Below, piece by piece: positions 8,361-15,446 of a stretch of DNA of 36,498 bases; the stretch's first letter is position 1; each line of letters starts with the position of its first letter. A model generated the notes under the pieces. That model was given only the letters and a program-made list of their open reading frames with translations. It was not told the DNA's origin and made no database searches. The DNA lies in assembly GCA_944368815.1 (NCBI GenBank), contig CALVXD010000008.1, positions 1-36,498 of the forward strand, read 5' to 3'. The translations under genes and the position numbers were made by a program. This DNA comes from an uncultured Bacilli bacterium. Lineage in GTDB: Bacteria; Bacillota_I; Bacilli_A; RF39; UBA660.

Positions 8361-9384
8361 ATTTATTTGGATCTACTAATATTTTAACTGCAGAATCTTT
8401 TCCACTAGTTAATCTTTCATATGATTTTTGAACTTCTTCAAATGATACAATATCATCAACAAACTTCATTACATCTATTTGTTTATTAGAAATTAAATCA
8501 ATACAAGTTTTAAATTCCTCTTTAGTATAAGCAATTGCTCCTTTTATAGTAAGTTCATTCATAACTCCTACTACTGTTGGAATTGTAATTGGCCCAAGAG
8601 ATACTCCTACTAATACTATTTGTCCACCAGGTCTTGTCATCATAAGGGCACTACTTACAGCAGCAGAATTACCACAACATTCAATTACGGTATCAAATCC
8701 ATTTACTGTATCTGACATAACTTCATTAATAATCTCTGGATTAGTAGCATCATAATATTTATCAGCTACTCCTAAATCAAGTGCTTTTTTAGCACGTTCT
8801 AAATTAGTTTCACTAATTGCTACAAAACTAGCCCCTTCTTTTTTAGCAAACATTGCAGACACTAAACCAATAATTCCTGCTCCTATTACTAAAACTTTTT
8901 CTCCTACTTTTACATCTGCTAAATGAACTGCATGTAGACCTACTGCTACAGGTTCTACCATAGCTCCTTCTTCAAAAGATACATTATCAGGTAACTTTAA
9001 TACCATATCAGGTCTTATTTTCATCTTAGGAGCCAAAGCACCTGGATTAGTTAAAGAAAGTCCCGTTGCATAAGTCCAAGTTTCTCTACAATATTGTGGA
9101 TTACCTGTAAGACATGACGGACATTTTCCACAAGGAGAAATAGGAAGGGCAGTTACCTTATCTCCTACTTTTAAGTCTTCTCTACTTCCTGGATCAATTA
9201 CTACACCAGAATATTCATGACCTAAAACTAAACCTTTGGGTTCTCCAACATCCCAATAGTGAATATCAGAACCACATATTCCAGATTTTTTTACTTCAAT
9301 TACCACGTTAGTATTATCTACTTCAGGTTCTTCCATTTCTGTTATTTCAAATTTTCTTTTATCTACTAAAGATACACATTTCAT
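8359..9384 (-). CDS. Zinc-dependent medium-chain alcohol/polyol dehydrogenase
   Basis: 341 residues of the MDR family closest to sorbitol/xylitol/butanediol dehydrogenases. It should oxidise a secondary alcohol or polyol with NAD(P) in the cytoplasm; the substrate cannot be read from sequence. Catalytic zinc ligands are Cys37 (GICGSD) and His56-Glu57 (LGHEYSG). Structural zinc cysteines are 85, 88, 91 and 99 (CGKCPSCLTGNPQYC). The Rossmann motif is VIGAGIIGL. An upstream in-frame GTG at 9399 lies in the ribosome site, so the ATG at 9384, seven bases after GGAGGT, is the start. It is a single-gene unit with its own terminator. A butanediol or iditol dehydrogenase assignment is possible but not proven. 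Confidence 0.9.
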   Translation of the reverse strand: MKCVSLVDKRKFEITEMEEPEVDNTNVVIEVKKSGICGSDIHYWDVGEPKGLVLGHEYSGVVIDPGSREDLKVGDKVTALPISPCGKCPSCLTGNPQYCRETWTYATGLSLTNPGALAPKMKIRPDMVLKLPDNVSFEEGAMVEPVAVGLHAVHLADVKVGEKVLVIGAGIIGLVSAMFAKKEGASFVAISETNLERAKKALDLGVADKYYDATNPEIINEVMSDTVNGFDTVIECCGNSAAVSSALMMTRPGGQIVLVGVSLGPITIPTVVGVMNELTIKGAIAYTKEEFKTCIDLISNKQIDVMKFVDDIVSFEEVQKSYERLTSGKDSAVKILVDPNK

Positions 9385-9474
9385 TTTATCTACCTCCACT
9401 AGTTTAATTTTAGCATAAAAAAAATAATAAAACTTTTAAAATTTATTCGTTTTACTATTTTTTTACAAAATTTA

Positions 9475-9633
9475 CTATCTTTGTTTTCTTTTATTTTCTT
9501 CACTTTTATTACGTAATCCAACAATCATATTAGCTACAAAATTAATTTTATTTTCATAAGATAAATTTTCAAAATTAGGATTATTTTTTACAACTTCTTT
9601 TACTAATCCAATTTCATCTTTATATTCTTCCAT
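9475..9633 (-). CDS. Small protein of unknown function, 52 residues
   Basis: ATG at 9633, overlapping the stop of the preceding small gene by one base (TAATG), which supports real translation by coupling. The product is charged and probably helical. It begins MEEYKDEIGLVKEVV, has a central INFVANMIVGLRNKS segment and ends in a basic ENKRKQR tail. No signal peptide or membrane segment is seen. I do not recognise a family. It is the last of three small genes running from 10128. Confidence 0.6.
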   Translation of the reverse strand: MEEYKDEIGLVKEVVKNNPNFENLSYENKINFVANMIVGLRNKSEENKRKQR

Positions 9634-9758
9634 TAATTTAAGTCTTTCTCTAATTCATCATTAGTAATAGCTGAACCAAAATGTTCATCTGAAAAAACTT
9701 GTGCAGCTAACCAAGCCATATCATTATCACATTTAGAATAATTAACTTTTTTATTCAT
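9633..9758 (-). CDS. Small protein of unknown function, 41 residues
   Basis: ATG at 9756-9758 preceded by a strong GGAGGTG site seven bases upstream. The stop overlaps the next start (TAATG). The product begins MNKKVNYSKCDNDMAWLAAQ, continues VFSDEHFG and ends ELEKDLN. It is acidic, with one cysteine and no membrane segment. No family recognised. Good ribosome site and tight coupling on one side argue that it is a gene and not chance. Confidence 0.6.
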   Translation of the reverse strand: MNKKVNYSKCDNDMAWLAAQVFSDEHFGSAITNDELEKDLN

Positions 9759-9783
9759 TATTTACACCTCCAAACTATCATAA

Positions 9784-10128
9784 TTATCTATTTAATTTTG
9801 ATTTCAATTCATTAAATCTTGCTTCCTCTTCTTTTTTAATTTTTTCTATATAAGAAGAAACATTCTTTTTATCCAACGGATCAACTTCTGTTAAATTTAC
9901 TAAATATCTATACATTTTATCAGAAATAGTATATAACTTTAATACCCCTTTTAAATCCATTACTATACCTGGATATTTCAATACAAGTTCTTTAGTTCTA
10001 TTAAGAACATATAATTCAAAACTACGACTTGTTTCATCTGAAAAATTTTCATCTTCTTTTTTTAACTTATCAATTTCTTTAATAAAAATCATAACTTGAT
10101 AATAAGTTAATTTTATGTTTTTTTCCAT
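9784..10128 (-). CDS. Hypothetical cytoplasmic protein, 114 residues
   Basis: A helical, charged protein without signal or membrane segment; an aliphatic middle (ELVLKYPGIVMDLKGVLKLY) and a basic coiled tail ending ARFNELKSKLNR. ATG at 10128 follows AGGGGT by five bases. The gene begins right behind the hairpin that follows tRNA-Trp and has no clear promoter of its own, so it is probably expressed by read-through. Two further small genes follow after 25 bases. I do not recognise the family. Confidence 0.75.
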   Translation of the reverse strand: MEKNIKLTYYQVMIFIKEIDKLKKEDENFSDETSRSFELYVLNRTKELVLKYPGIVMDLKGVLKLYTISDKMYRYLVNLTEVDPLDKKNVSSYIEKIKKEEEARFNELKSKLNR

Positions 10129-10136
10129 TTAATACC

Positions 10137-10175
10137 CCTAAAAAATAAAACTTTAACCTATTATTAGATTAAAGT
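10137..10175 (-). terminator. Hairpin after tRNA-Trp
   Basis: ACTTTAATCT pairs with AGGTTAAAGT (10 bp, one G-U) around a 6-base loop, followed by TTTATTTTTT. It should end the tRNA transcript. The ribosome site of the 114-residue gene starts directly after it, so leakage could feed that gene. Confidence 0.75.
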
Positions 10176-10187
10176 CAAATATCTATT

Positions 10188-10261
10188 TGGCAGGGGTGGA
10201 GAGAATCGAACTCCCAGCTAGGGTTTTGGAGACCCGAATGTTACCATTACACCACACCCCT
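10188..10261 (-). tRNA. trpT: tRNA-Trp (anticodon CCA)
   Basis: A 74-base tRNA on the minus strand. The acceptor stem AGGGGTG pairs with CACCCCT and is followed by G and an encoded CCA. The D-arm contains AATGGTAA, the T-arm GGGAGTTCGATTCTC. The anticodon loop is CTCCAAA: U33 followed by CCA, which reads UGG. It closely resembles the Bacillus tRNA-Trp. No UCA-anticodon partner is visible, consistent with UGA acting as stop here. Confidence 0.97.
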
Positions 10262-10277
10262 AAATAGCTATATGTAT

Positions 10278-10306
10278 AATTTACCATATTTTTTTATTTT
10301 TTTCAA
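10278..10306 (-). promoter_or_regulatory. Promoter of tRNA-Trp
   Basis: TTGAAA (10306-10301), a 17-base spacer ending TATGG and TAAATT (10283-10278) on the minus strand, about 17 bases before the mature tRNA 5' end. Confidence 0.65.
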
Positions 10307-10349
10307 CTATTTTTGCTATTTTTTTCATATAATATAATGGTGATAACAT

Positions 10350-10775
10350 ATGGTTGTTAAATATACACAAAAAGAAAAAGAATTATTAGCAAGACTTATG
10401 CGTGCTGAAGCAGTTGGAGAAGGAGACCTTGGAATGCTTATGGTAGGTAATGTTGGAGTAAATAGAGTACTAGCAGATTGTTTAACTTTTAAAGATATAA
10501 CTACAGTAAGTCAAATGATATACCAATCTCCTGGCGGTTTTTCAGGAACATCTAGCTCATTATTTTATGGTAATCCAACAGACAAAGAATTACAATTAGC
10601 GGATAGAGTATTAAGAGGAGAATATTATTATCCTGCTACTAATGCACTATGGTTTTATGCTCCTAAAAAAGGAACTTCATGCACTGATACATGGTGGGAT
10701 CAAGATTTTGCAGGTAAATATAAAAATCACTGTTTCTATAAACCAGATCCTGGTATTTGTAAAGAACTTCACTAA
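10350..10775 (+). CDS. SleB/CwlJ-type cell-wall hydrolase
   Basis: 141 residues; the only plus-strand gene in the window. It matches the compact Hydrolase_2 domain of SleB and CwlJ, spore-cortex lytic enzymes that also occur in non-sporulating Firmicutes. Visible hallmarks: LLARLMRAEAVGEGDLGMLMVGNVGVNRV with the conserved Glu, the INRV-like turn, and the C-terminal LWFYAP and CFYKP segments. There is no signal peptide or membrane segment, as in CwlJ, so how it reaches the wall is unclear. A GGTGAT site precedes the ATG, and TATAAT boxes lie 12-22 bases upstream with no good -35. No sporulation gene is near, so a germination role should not be assumed. Confidence 0.85.
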   Translation: MVVKYTQKEKELLARLMRAEAVGEGDLGMLMVGNVGVNRVLADCLTFKDITTVSQMIYQSPGGFSGTSSSLFYGNPTDKELQLADRVLRGEYYYPATNALWFYAPKKGTSCTDTWWDQDFAGKYKNHCFYKPDPGICKELH

Positions 10776-10804
10776 AAAATGTATTTTAATAAAATACATT
10801 TTTT
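10774..10804. terminator. Bidirectional terminator between the SleB-like gene and truA
   Basis: A perfect palindrome: AAAAAATGTATTTT (10774-10787), 3-base loop, AAAATACATTTTTT (10791-10804). A-runs on one side and T-runs on the other let it serve both converging genes; the truA stop codon lies in it. Confidence 0.85.
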
Positions 10805-11526
10805 AAATATAAACCTTCTGGACTTGCTGTTTTACCAGCCTTAGTTCTATTTTGTTCTTTTAATATTGTAATAATTTCTTCACTTTTACGTTTACCTTCA
10901 CCAACTTCAATAAGAGTACCAACCATATTTCTTACCATGTATCTAAGAAAACCAGTTCCTACAAATACTAATGTTATTTTATTAACATCTTTTGTATCTC
11001 TAATTAAATTAGTCTGTGATAATGTTCTTACATAATCATCCTTTTCTTCATCTGTTTTTGTAAATGATTTAAAATTATGAGTTCCCTCTAAATATTTCAT
11101 GGCTCTTTCCATTTCTACTACATCTAATTTCTTATTATATTGATAAACATATTTTCTTTCTATCGGATCATATTCACCCATATTAATTAAATATACATAT
11201 TCTTTACCAATTGCATTAAATCTAGCATGGAAATCATCACTTACACGCTCTACTTTTTTTACATAAATATCTTCTGGCAATAGTGAATTCATACCTTTAA
11301 ATAAATTATCAACTGTTATATCTATATCCAAATCAAAATGTGCTCTTTGATTTAAAGCATGCACGCCTGCATCAGTTCTTCCAGAAGAATGAACATCTAC
11401 TTTTTTATTATCATTTATTTCTTTTAAAACTTTTTCTAATTCACCTTGAATAGTTCTCATTTTAGGTTGTTTTTGATATCCAGAAAACAAACTACCATCA
11501 TAAGAAAATGTTATCAAATAACGCAT
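10786..11526 (-). CDS. truA: tRNA pseudouridine(38-40) synthase TruA
   Basis: 246 residues, normal length. TruA isomerises uridines 38-40 in the anticodon arm of many tRNAs. The catalytic Asp52 is in HSSGRTDAGVHALNQ. Other family marks are the start YLITFSYDGSLFSGYQKQ, FHARFNAIGKEYVY, and FLRYMVRNMVGTLIEVG. It has its own promoter (11561-11589). Upstream lie two ATPase-like genes in the place ecfA1-ecfA2 occupy in other Bacilli, but ecfT, which usually sits between ecfA2 and truA, is missing. Confidence 0.97.
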   Translation of the reverse strand: MRYLITFSYDGSLFSGYQKQPKMRTIQGELEKVLKEINDNKKVDVHSSGRTDAGVHALNQRAHFDLDIDITVDNLFKGMNSLLPEDIYVKKVERVSDDFHARFNAIGKEYVYLINMGEYDPIERKYVYQYNKKLDVVEMERAMKYLEGTHNFKSFTKTDEEKDDYVRTLSQTNLIRDTKDVNKITLVFVGTGFLRYMVRNMVGTLIEVGEGKRKSEEIITILKEQNRTKAGKTASPEGLYLKNVFY

Positions 11527-11560
11527 TGTACTACCTCATTTCTGCATTAAATACAAGTTT

Positions 11561-11589
11561 ATTGTATCAATTTTAATATTATTTATCAA
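11561..11589 (-). promoter_or_regulatory. Promoter of truA
   Basis: TTGATA (11589-11584), a 17-base spacer and TACAAT (11566-11561) on the minus strand, about 35 bases before the truA ATG. Confidence 0.75.
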
Positions 11590-11612
11590 TACATTATACT
11601 ATATTTCCATAA

Positions 11613-12269
11613 TTATACATTTCTATAAATATCTTTCATTAATTCTTTAATATCAAATGTTGGTTCTAATTTAATGTTTTGTTTTTTTTCTACCAAAGAT
11701 ATAAATTCTAATATTTTTGGTAAAGGATAATTATTATTTAATAATGTTTCTTTAAAATTATATAAATAATTGCGCTTGTCATTATATATTATTTTGTTTT
11801 TATTATAAATTATTAAGTTATCACATTCTCTATACAATAAGTCAATATTATTAGTAATGATACAAATATTTTTTCTATATTCTCTAGATATTTTTTTTAA
11901 AATTTTTAATATTAAATTTACATTATAATCATCTAGATAAAGATTAGGATATACTAATATATAATTACTTCTATTATTAATTAATGACATAGCAATTAAT
12001 AACTTGTATTTATCACTATCACTAAACATAAAAGGATCATCATTTATCTTTTTTTCATTTAATCCTACCATTGCTAATGATTGATTAATTTTTTTATCAG
12101 ATATATTTTTAACACAATTTGTTTGAAAAAAAATTTTTAAAGATGGTGTTACAAATTTATTGTTATCAAATTTAATAATCTCCATATCATTTATATTCAT
12201 ATCTACTAAGACTTTTCTAAAATTAGTAAATTTATCTACAAATATACCATTTAATATTATTTTTTCCAT
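11613..12269 (-). CDS. Degenerate EcfA2-like ABC ATPase domain protein
   Basis: 218 residues. The layout is that of an energy-coupling-factor ATPase, but the nucleotide site is gone. The N-terminal part has no Walker A. The signature LSGGQ position reads FSDSD (82-86). Walker B is LVYPN (105-109) where LDEP is expected, and the switch histidine is Asn (ITNN, about 140). The C-terminal tail, LPKILEFISLVEKK then FDIKELMKDI, still resembles the EcfA tail. EcfA2 is normally about 285 residues, so the loss is mainly N-terminal. It overlaps the first ATPase-like gene by 13 bases and precedes truA, the standard ecfA1-ecfA2-ecfT-truA order with ecfT gone. The frame is open and intact, so it may be a retained scaffold and not a dead gene. 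Confidence 0.65.
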   Translation of the reverse strand: MEKIILNGIFVDKFTNFRKVLVDMNINDMEIIKFDNNKFVTPSLKIFFQTNCVKNISDKKINQSLAMVGLNEKKINDDPFMFSDSDKYKLLIAMSLINNRSNYILVYPNLYLDDYNVNLILKILKKISREYRKNICIITNNIDLLYRECDNLIIYNKNKIIYNDKRNYLYNFKETLLNNNYPLPKILEFISLVEKKQNIKLEPTFDIKELMKDIYRNV

Positions 12270-13036
12270 ATATCTTTTATCATCCTTTTTTCATCAACAT
12301 AAATTTCTTTTATTAAATCATACAATTTTAACTTTATAGATAAATCTACAATAAATGGTAATCTAATTGACAAATCGTTAAACAAATTATCTTTTTTGTC
12401 TACATCATTTATTGAACCATCAAAACATATCCTACCTTGACTTAATATTAAAATTCTTTTTGCATATATAATTCCATCTGCATTCTTACTAATAATTAAT
12501 ATCGTTTTCTTAAATACTCTTTGATACTTCTTTATTAATTTGTAAACAATATATTTATCACTACTATCCAACATATCTATTATTTCATCTATTATTAAAA
12601 ATTGATAATTTTCTAATAAACTTATAAATAAAAAAACTTTTATTTTATCCAATAAATGTAATTGATTATAATTATTATTACAAACTTCTAAAAGTTTATA
12701 ATCCTTTAAATAATAATCATATTTATCTCCAGACAACTCTTTTATTTTGTCTATTATATTTGTTAATTTACATTTATTAACTTTATCTTTGTCTATTATA
12801 TTTGTAAAGTTAAATATTTTATCTTTATTTTTGTTGTTAAGTTCTAATCCATTAATGTAAACATCACCATCACATGGATAACCATTTATTATATTAATCA
12901 AAGTAGTTTTTCCTGAATTATTTAAACCAATTAAATACAAAAAATCATTTTTCTTAACTTTCAAATTGAATTTATTAAATATATAACTTGTATTATACTT
13001 AAAAGACATATTCTTTATCTCTAATGCAGTAGTCAT
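12257..13036 (-). CDS. Divergent EcfA1-like ABC ATPase
   Basis: 259 residues. The start ALEIKNMSFKYNTSY is the usual ABC beta-strand, and Walker A GLNNSGKTT (37-45) is intact. Walker B LIIDE (147-151) is present, but the signature motif is LHLLD (126-130) in place of LSGGQ, the DEP Pro is Ile, and the switch histidine is Lys184 (IISKN). It can probably bind ATP but seems unfit for normal hydrolysis. The tail LPFIVDLSIKLK and DEKRMIKDIWKK matches EcfA1. In working ECF transporters EcfA1, EcfA2 and EcfT energise vitamin and metal uptake; here no EcfT or S-component is adjacent. ATG with GAAGGTG in front and a promoter at 13058-13086. Confidence 0.7.
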   Translation of the reverse strand: MTTALEIKNMSFKYNTSYIFNKFNLKVKKNDFLYLIGLNNSGKTTLINIINGYPCDGDVYINGLELNNKNKDKIFNFTNIIDKDKVNKCKLTNIIDKIKELSGDKYDYYLKDYKLLEVCNNNYNQLHLLDKIKVFLFISLLENYQFLIIDEIIDMLDSSDKYIVYKLIKKYQRVFKKTILIISKNADGIIYAKRILILSQGRICFDGSINDVDKKDNLFNDLSIRLPFIVDLSIKLKLYDLIKEIYVDEKRMIKDIWKK

Positions 13037-13057
13037 ATTTCACCTTCTTAATGTCAT

Positions 13058-13086
13058 ATTTTAACACAATAATTACATATCCACAA
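13058..13086 (-). promoter_or_regulatory. Promoter of the EcfA-like gene pair
   Basis: TTGTGG (13086-13081), a 17-base spacer ending TGTGT and TAAAAT (13063-13058) on the minus strand, about 22 bases before the ATG. Confidence 0.6.
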
Positions 13087-13088
13087 TA

Positions 13089-14144
13089 TTAGATTATACT
13101 TTTTGTATTATACATTTCTAAATCAGGTATTTCTTCTTCTAAATATATACCTATTTTTTTAGAATTTAAATTGTTTACCAATTCTTGTTTTGACACTTCT
13201 ACAAAACTTTTCTTTCTATAATTATAACTATAATGTCTATTATTACCAGTTATTAAAAGAAAATGTTCCTTATTACCATATATATCATTTATATATAAAT
13301 TATTAATAGTAATATCTTCACTAGAAAAATATTTTTTTAAGATACCATCTAATACAATCCCTAATTCTATTGGTCGTATATTATCTATATTCAATACCTG
13401 TTGAATTAATAACAATAGATGCTCTAAATCACAATTTCCTGATTTCATTATTTTTTTTATTTCATTATCAATTAAATCATTATTGTATATACCATGTATA
13501 TAACCAATCCTTTTATCTAATTCTAAATCATCATTATAATTAGAAAAATACATAGTTGAAAAACCACACTGTATATATGGAATATCTTTCATTAAATCTA
13601 ATATTAATACTTTATCATCAATTAATACTTTATTACATAAATATCCATAATCATTAGATAATATAATTTCACAATCAATATCTAATAAATTACATAAATA
13701 TTTTAATATTTTTACAATTGATATATTAGTTATTTTTCCAGTTGCTAAAGATCCCCATAAATTATTAATATTTCCTAAATTATTAAAAATAAAAGTTTCA
13801 TTTTTTTCTAATATAACATTAATATCATAACTCATTATTTTTCCTAATTTAATATACACATATCGCAATTTTTCTAAAGAATTTAACCCTGATGGCATAT
13901 CTTCTATAATCGATTTTACCCTTGTTTCCCCCATTATAAAAGTTTCGTAATCAACATAAATATAACCATTTAATTCATTAAATGATTCTGCATAAGAATA
14001 ATTTTTTCCCTTTTCAATAAAGTATGAGACAACTTCTCCATTAACTTTATCTAATAACAAATTTATATATTTAGTACTTTTATTTATTTTCTTAATATCC
14101 TCTAATTTTGATACACTACAAACTAATGAGTTATTCTTTTTCAT
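13089..14144 (-). CDS. Transglutaminase-like protein lacking catalytic residues
   Basis: 351 residues, no signal peptide. The middle part has the order of a bacterial transglutaminase-like domain: a YIKLGKIMSYDIN helix, NNLWGSLATGKITNISIVKILKYL where family members read GALVNGKAVCxGYA, then DIDCEIIL, then YLCNKVLIDDKVLILDLMKD where members read HAWNxVxxDGxWYxVDxTWD. The catalytic Cys is Asn (about residue 140) and the His is Tyr (about 168); only the Asp remains. It is therefore a likely pseudoenzyme, perhaps a binding protein. Start: ATG at 14144 with GGTGAG upstream; the longer TTG start at 14168 lies in the promoter. The gene lies upstream of the EcfA-like pair. The family call rests on pattern recognition only. 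Confidence 0.55.
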   Translation of the reverse strand: MKKNNSLVCSVSKLEDIKKINKSTKYINLLLDKVNGEVVSYFIEKGKNYSYAESFNELNGYIYVDYETFIMGETRVKSIIEDMPSGLNSLEKLRYVYIKLGKIMSYDINVILEKNETFIFNNLGNINNLWGSLATGKITNISIVKILKYLCNLLDIDCEIILSNDYGYLCNKVLIDDKVLILDLMKDIPYIQCGFSTMYFSNYNDDLELDKRIGYIHGIYNNDLIDNEIKKIMKSGNCDLEHLLLLIQQVLNIDNIRPIELGIVLDGILKKYFSSEDITINNLYINDIYGNKEHFLLITGNNRHYSYNYRKKSFVEVSKQELVNNLNSKKIGIYLEEEIPDLEMYNTKSII

Positions 14145-14159
14145 ACTCTCACCATTATA

Positions 14160-14189
14160 ATTATACAATAACGGAATAAAAAAAGTAAA
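14160..14189 (-). promoter_or_regulatory. Possible promoter of the transglutaminase-like gene
   Basis: TATAAT (14165-14160) with TTTACT (14189-14184) 18 bases upstream on the minus strand. The -35 lies inside the terminator arm of the preceding gene, and the mRNA leader would be only about ten bases. Moderate support. Confidence 0.4.
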
Positions 14190-14212
14190 CAGATTTACAC
14201 AATGTTTACTTT
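14175..14212 (-). terminator. Terminator after the SipW/TasA-type gene pair
   Basis: AAAGTAAAC pairs perfectly with GTTTACTTT (14212-14204 with 14190-14182) around a 13-base loop, followed by TTTTATT on the minus strand. Confidence 0.75.
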
Positions 14213-14764
14213 CTAATCTAAATTAACATTATTACTTCTAGCTGAAGCTGTGATATAAGCACTAAAGGATTTATTCATAACAGAATTATCAACTTCATCT
14301 CCATTCAACCATATATATAAAGTAAAAGTTGTGTCAGTTGTAGTTAATAAATAATCTTCTATAAGATTTATATCGCTATTAGAATTAATGCCATTAAAAG
14401 TTCCACTTGCAACCGATGTAGAATCAGTATTTTTAAATAATTCCCATTTTAACCCCGAAACTGCTAAAGCTTGATCAATCGTCGTTACATGTAACTTTAT
14501 TGTAGCGAGTCCATCAACACTACTATCACTTTTTCTAATTTTTACTGAAGCACTTAATCCATTTTCTTTAGAAGATGAAGGCCTCAACGTTCCGTTTACA
14601 TCTTGACCTTTATCATAAATTATTTCCAATTTTCCTGAAGTTGCTGAATTAATATTATTTGTAGATTGTGATGTTACAAACCAAGCATAAGTAATACTGA
14701 AAGTTATTAAACATATTGTTAATACTATTAATATTATTATGGAATAATTAATAAATTTATTCAT
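14213..14764 (-). CDS. SipW-type secreted surface protein (TasA/CalY-like), second copy
   Basis: 183 residues. An N-terminal hydrophobic segment (8-27) ends in the TYAWF motif typical of SipW-dependent signal peptides, as in TasA and camelysin fibre proteins. The exported part is a beta-rich Ser/Thr/Asn-rich domain without cysteines, ending with YIWLNGDEVDNS then MNKSFSAYITASA. The same C-terminal pattern is in the neighbour at 14781 (RIWINETG then MGKSFSGKIKIS), so they are paralogues. No sortase motif or second membrane segment is seen. Fibre formation is inferred from the signal type; no SipW peptidase is in the window. It lies 16 bases after its partner. Confidence 0.75.
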   Translation of the reverse strand: MNKFINYSIIILIVLTICLITFSITYAWFVTSQSTNNINSATSGKLEIIYDKGQDVNGTLRPSSSKENGLSASVKIRKSDSSVDGLATIKLHVTTIDQALAVSGLKWELFKNTDSTSVASGTFNGINSNSDINLIEDYLLTTTDTTFTLYIWLNGDEVDNSVMNKSFSAYITASARSNNVNLD

Positions 14765-14780
14765 ATAACATCACCACCTA

Positions 14781-15338
14781 TTATTTTTTTATTGTACTTG
14801 ATATTTTTATTTTTCCAGAAAAACTTTTTCCCATTAATTCATTTTGTGAAACACCAGTTTCATTAATCCAAATTCTAAGTTCATAATTATAAGTTGAACC
14901 AACATTTATATTAGATAACTGTTTAATAGTTAAATCACTTCCTGTAATATCTGCACCTGTACCATTGTAAATTGGAGTTCCATTTTCCAATAATTGAATT
15001 TTAAAATCTGCAGTTTTTAAAGCTGAATCTATTGCTATTTGTGTCAAATCTATTGATATTGAAACATTGTAACCACTTAAATTATTTCCTGGATTAACAG
15101 TAAATCTACTTATCCCTGCTTTAGTAGGAACATCTGCTCCACTAATTGGAATCCCTGTTGTTATAGATACATATTCGCTTTGAGCATATAAAATAGTTAT
15201 ATCAGTATTAGCAGTCGTAGTATTAAAACTAGTTGAACTATTTGATAAACTATACCAAGCATAGGAGACTCCCATAAAACTTATTACGATAACGGAAATA
15301 GCAATAGTTAAAATTAAAATTAATTTTTTAAATTCCAT
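14781..15338 (-). CDS. SipW-type secreted surface protein (TasA/CalY-like), first copy
   Basis: 185 residues; hydrophobic N-terminus (5-25) ending in SYAWYSLS, the SipW-type export signal. The mature part is beta-rich and free of cysteine, with a C-terminal block (YELRIWINETG, LMGKSFSGKIKISS) shared with the following gene. First gene of a two-gene operon with a promoter at 15379-15407; AGGAG lies eight bases before the ATG. Probably a surface fibre or matrix subunit by comparison with TasA; overall similarity to TasA cannot be judged here. Confidence 0.75.
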   Translation of the reverse strand: MEFKKLILILTIAISVIVISFMGVSYAWYSLSNSSTSFNTTTANTDITILYAQSEYVSITTGIPISGADVPTKAGISRFTVNPGNNLSGYNVSISIDLTQIAIDSALKTADFKIQLLENGTPIYNGTGADITGSDLTIKQLSNINVGSTYNYELRIWINETGVSQNELMGKSFSGKIKISSTIKK

Positions 15339-15378
15339 TTCATCATCTCCTAATCTCCTACGTTACTTTACTATTATT

Positions 15379-15407
15379 AGCATACCACATTTTTTAAATA
15401 ATAGCAA
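15379..15407 (-). promoter_or_regulatory. Promoter of the SipW/TasA-type operon
   Basis: TTGCTA (15407-15402), a 17-base spacer ending TGTGG (extended -10) and TATGCT (15384-15379) on the minus strand, about 40 bases before the ATG. Confidence 0.65.
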
Positions 15408-15412
15408 TTTAT

Positions 15413-15446
15413 TGGTAAAAAAAAGATAGAAAATGCTCTATCTTTT
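15413..15446 (-). terminator. Terminator of gapA
   Basis: AAAAGATAGA/TCTATCTTTT, a perfect 10-bp stem with a 6-base loop, followed by TTTT on the minus strand. The gapA stop codon overlaps the first arm. Confidence 0.85.

Noticed and set aside
9385-9399. Earlier GTG start for the alcohol dehydrogenase (and similar at gapA and tadA)
   Set aside because: The GTG lies within the GGAGGT or GGTG ribosome site of the following ATG, which also matches family N-termini.
10350-10775. Spore germination gene as evidence of sporulation
   Set aside because: The Hydrolase_2 domain also occurs in non-sporulating Firmicutes and no other sporulation gene is present.
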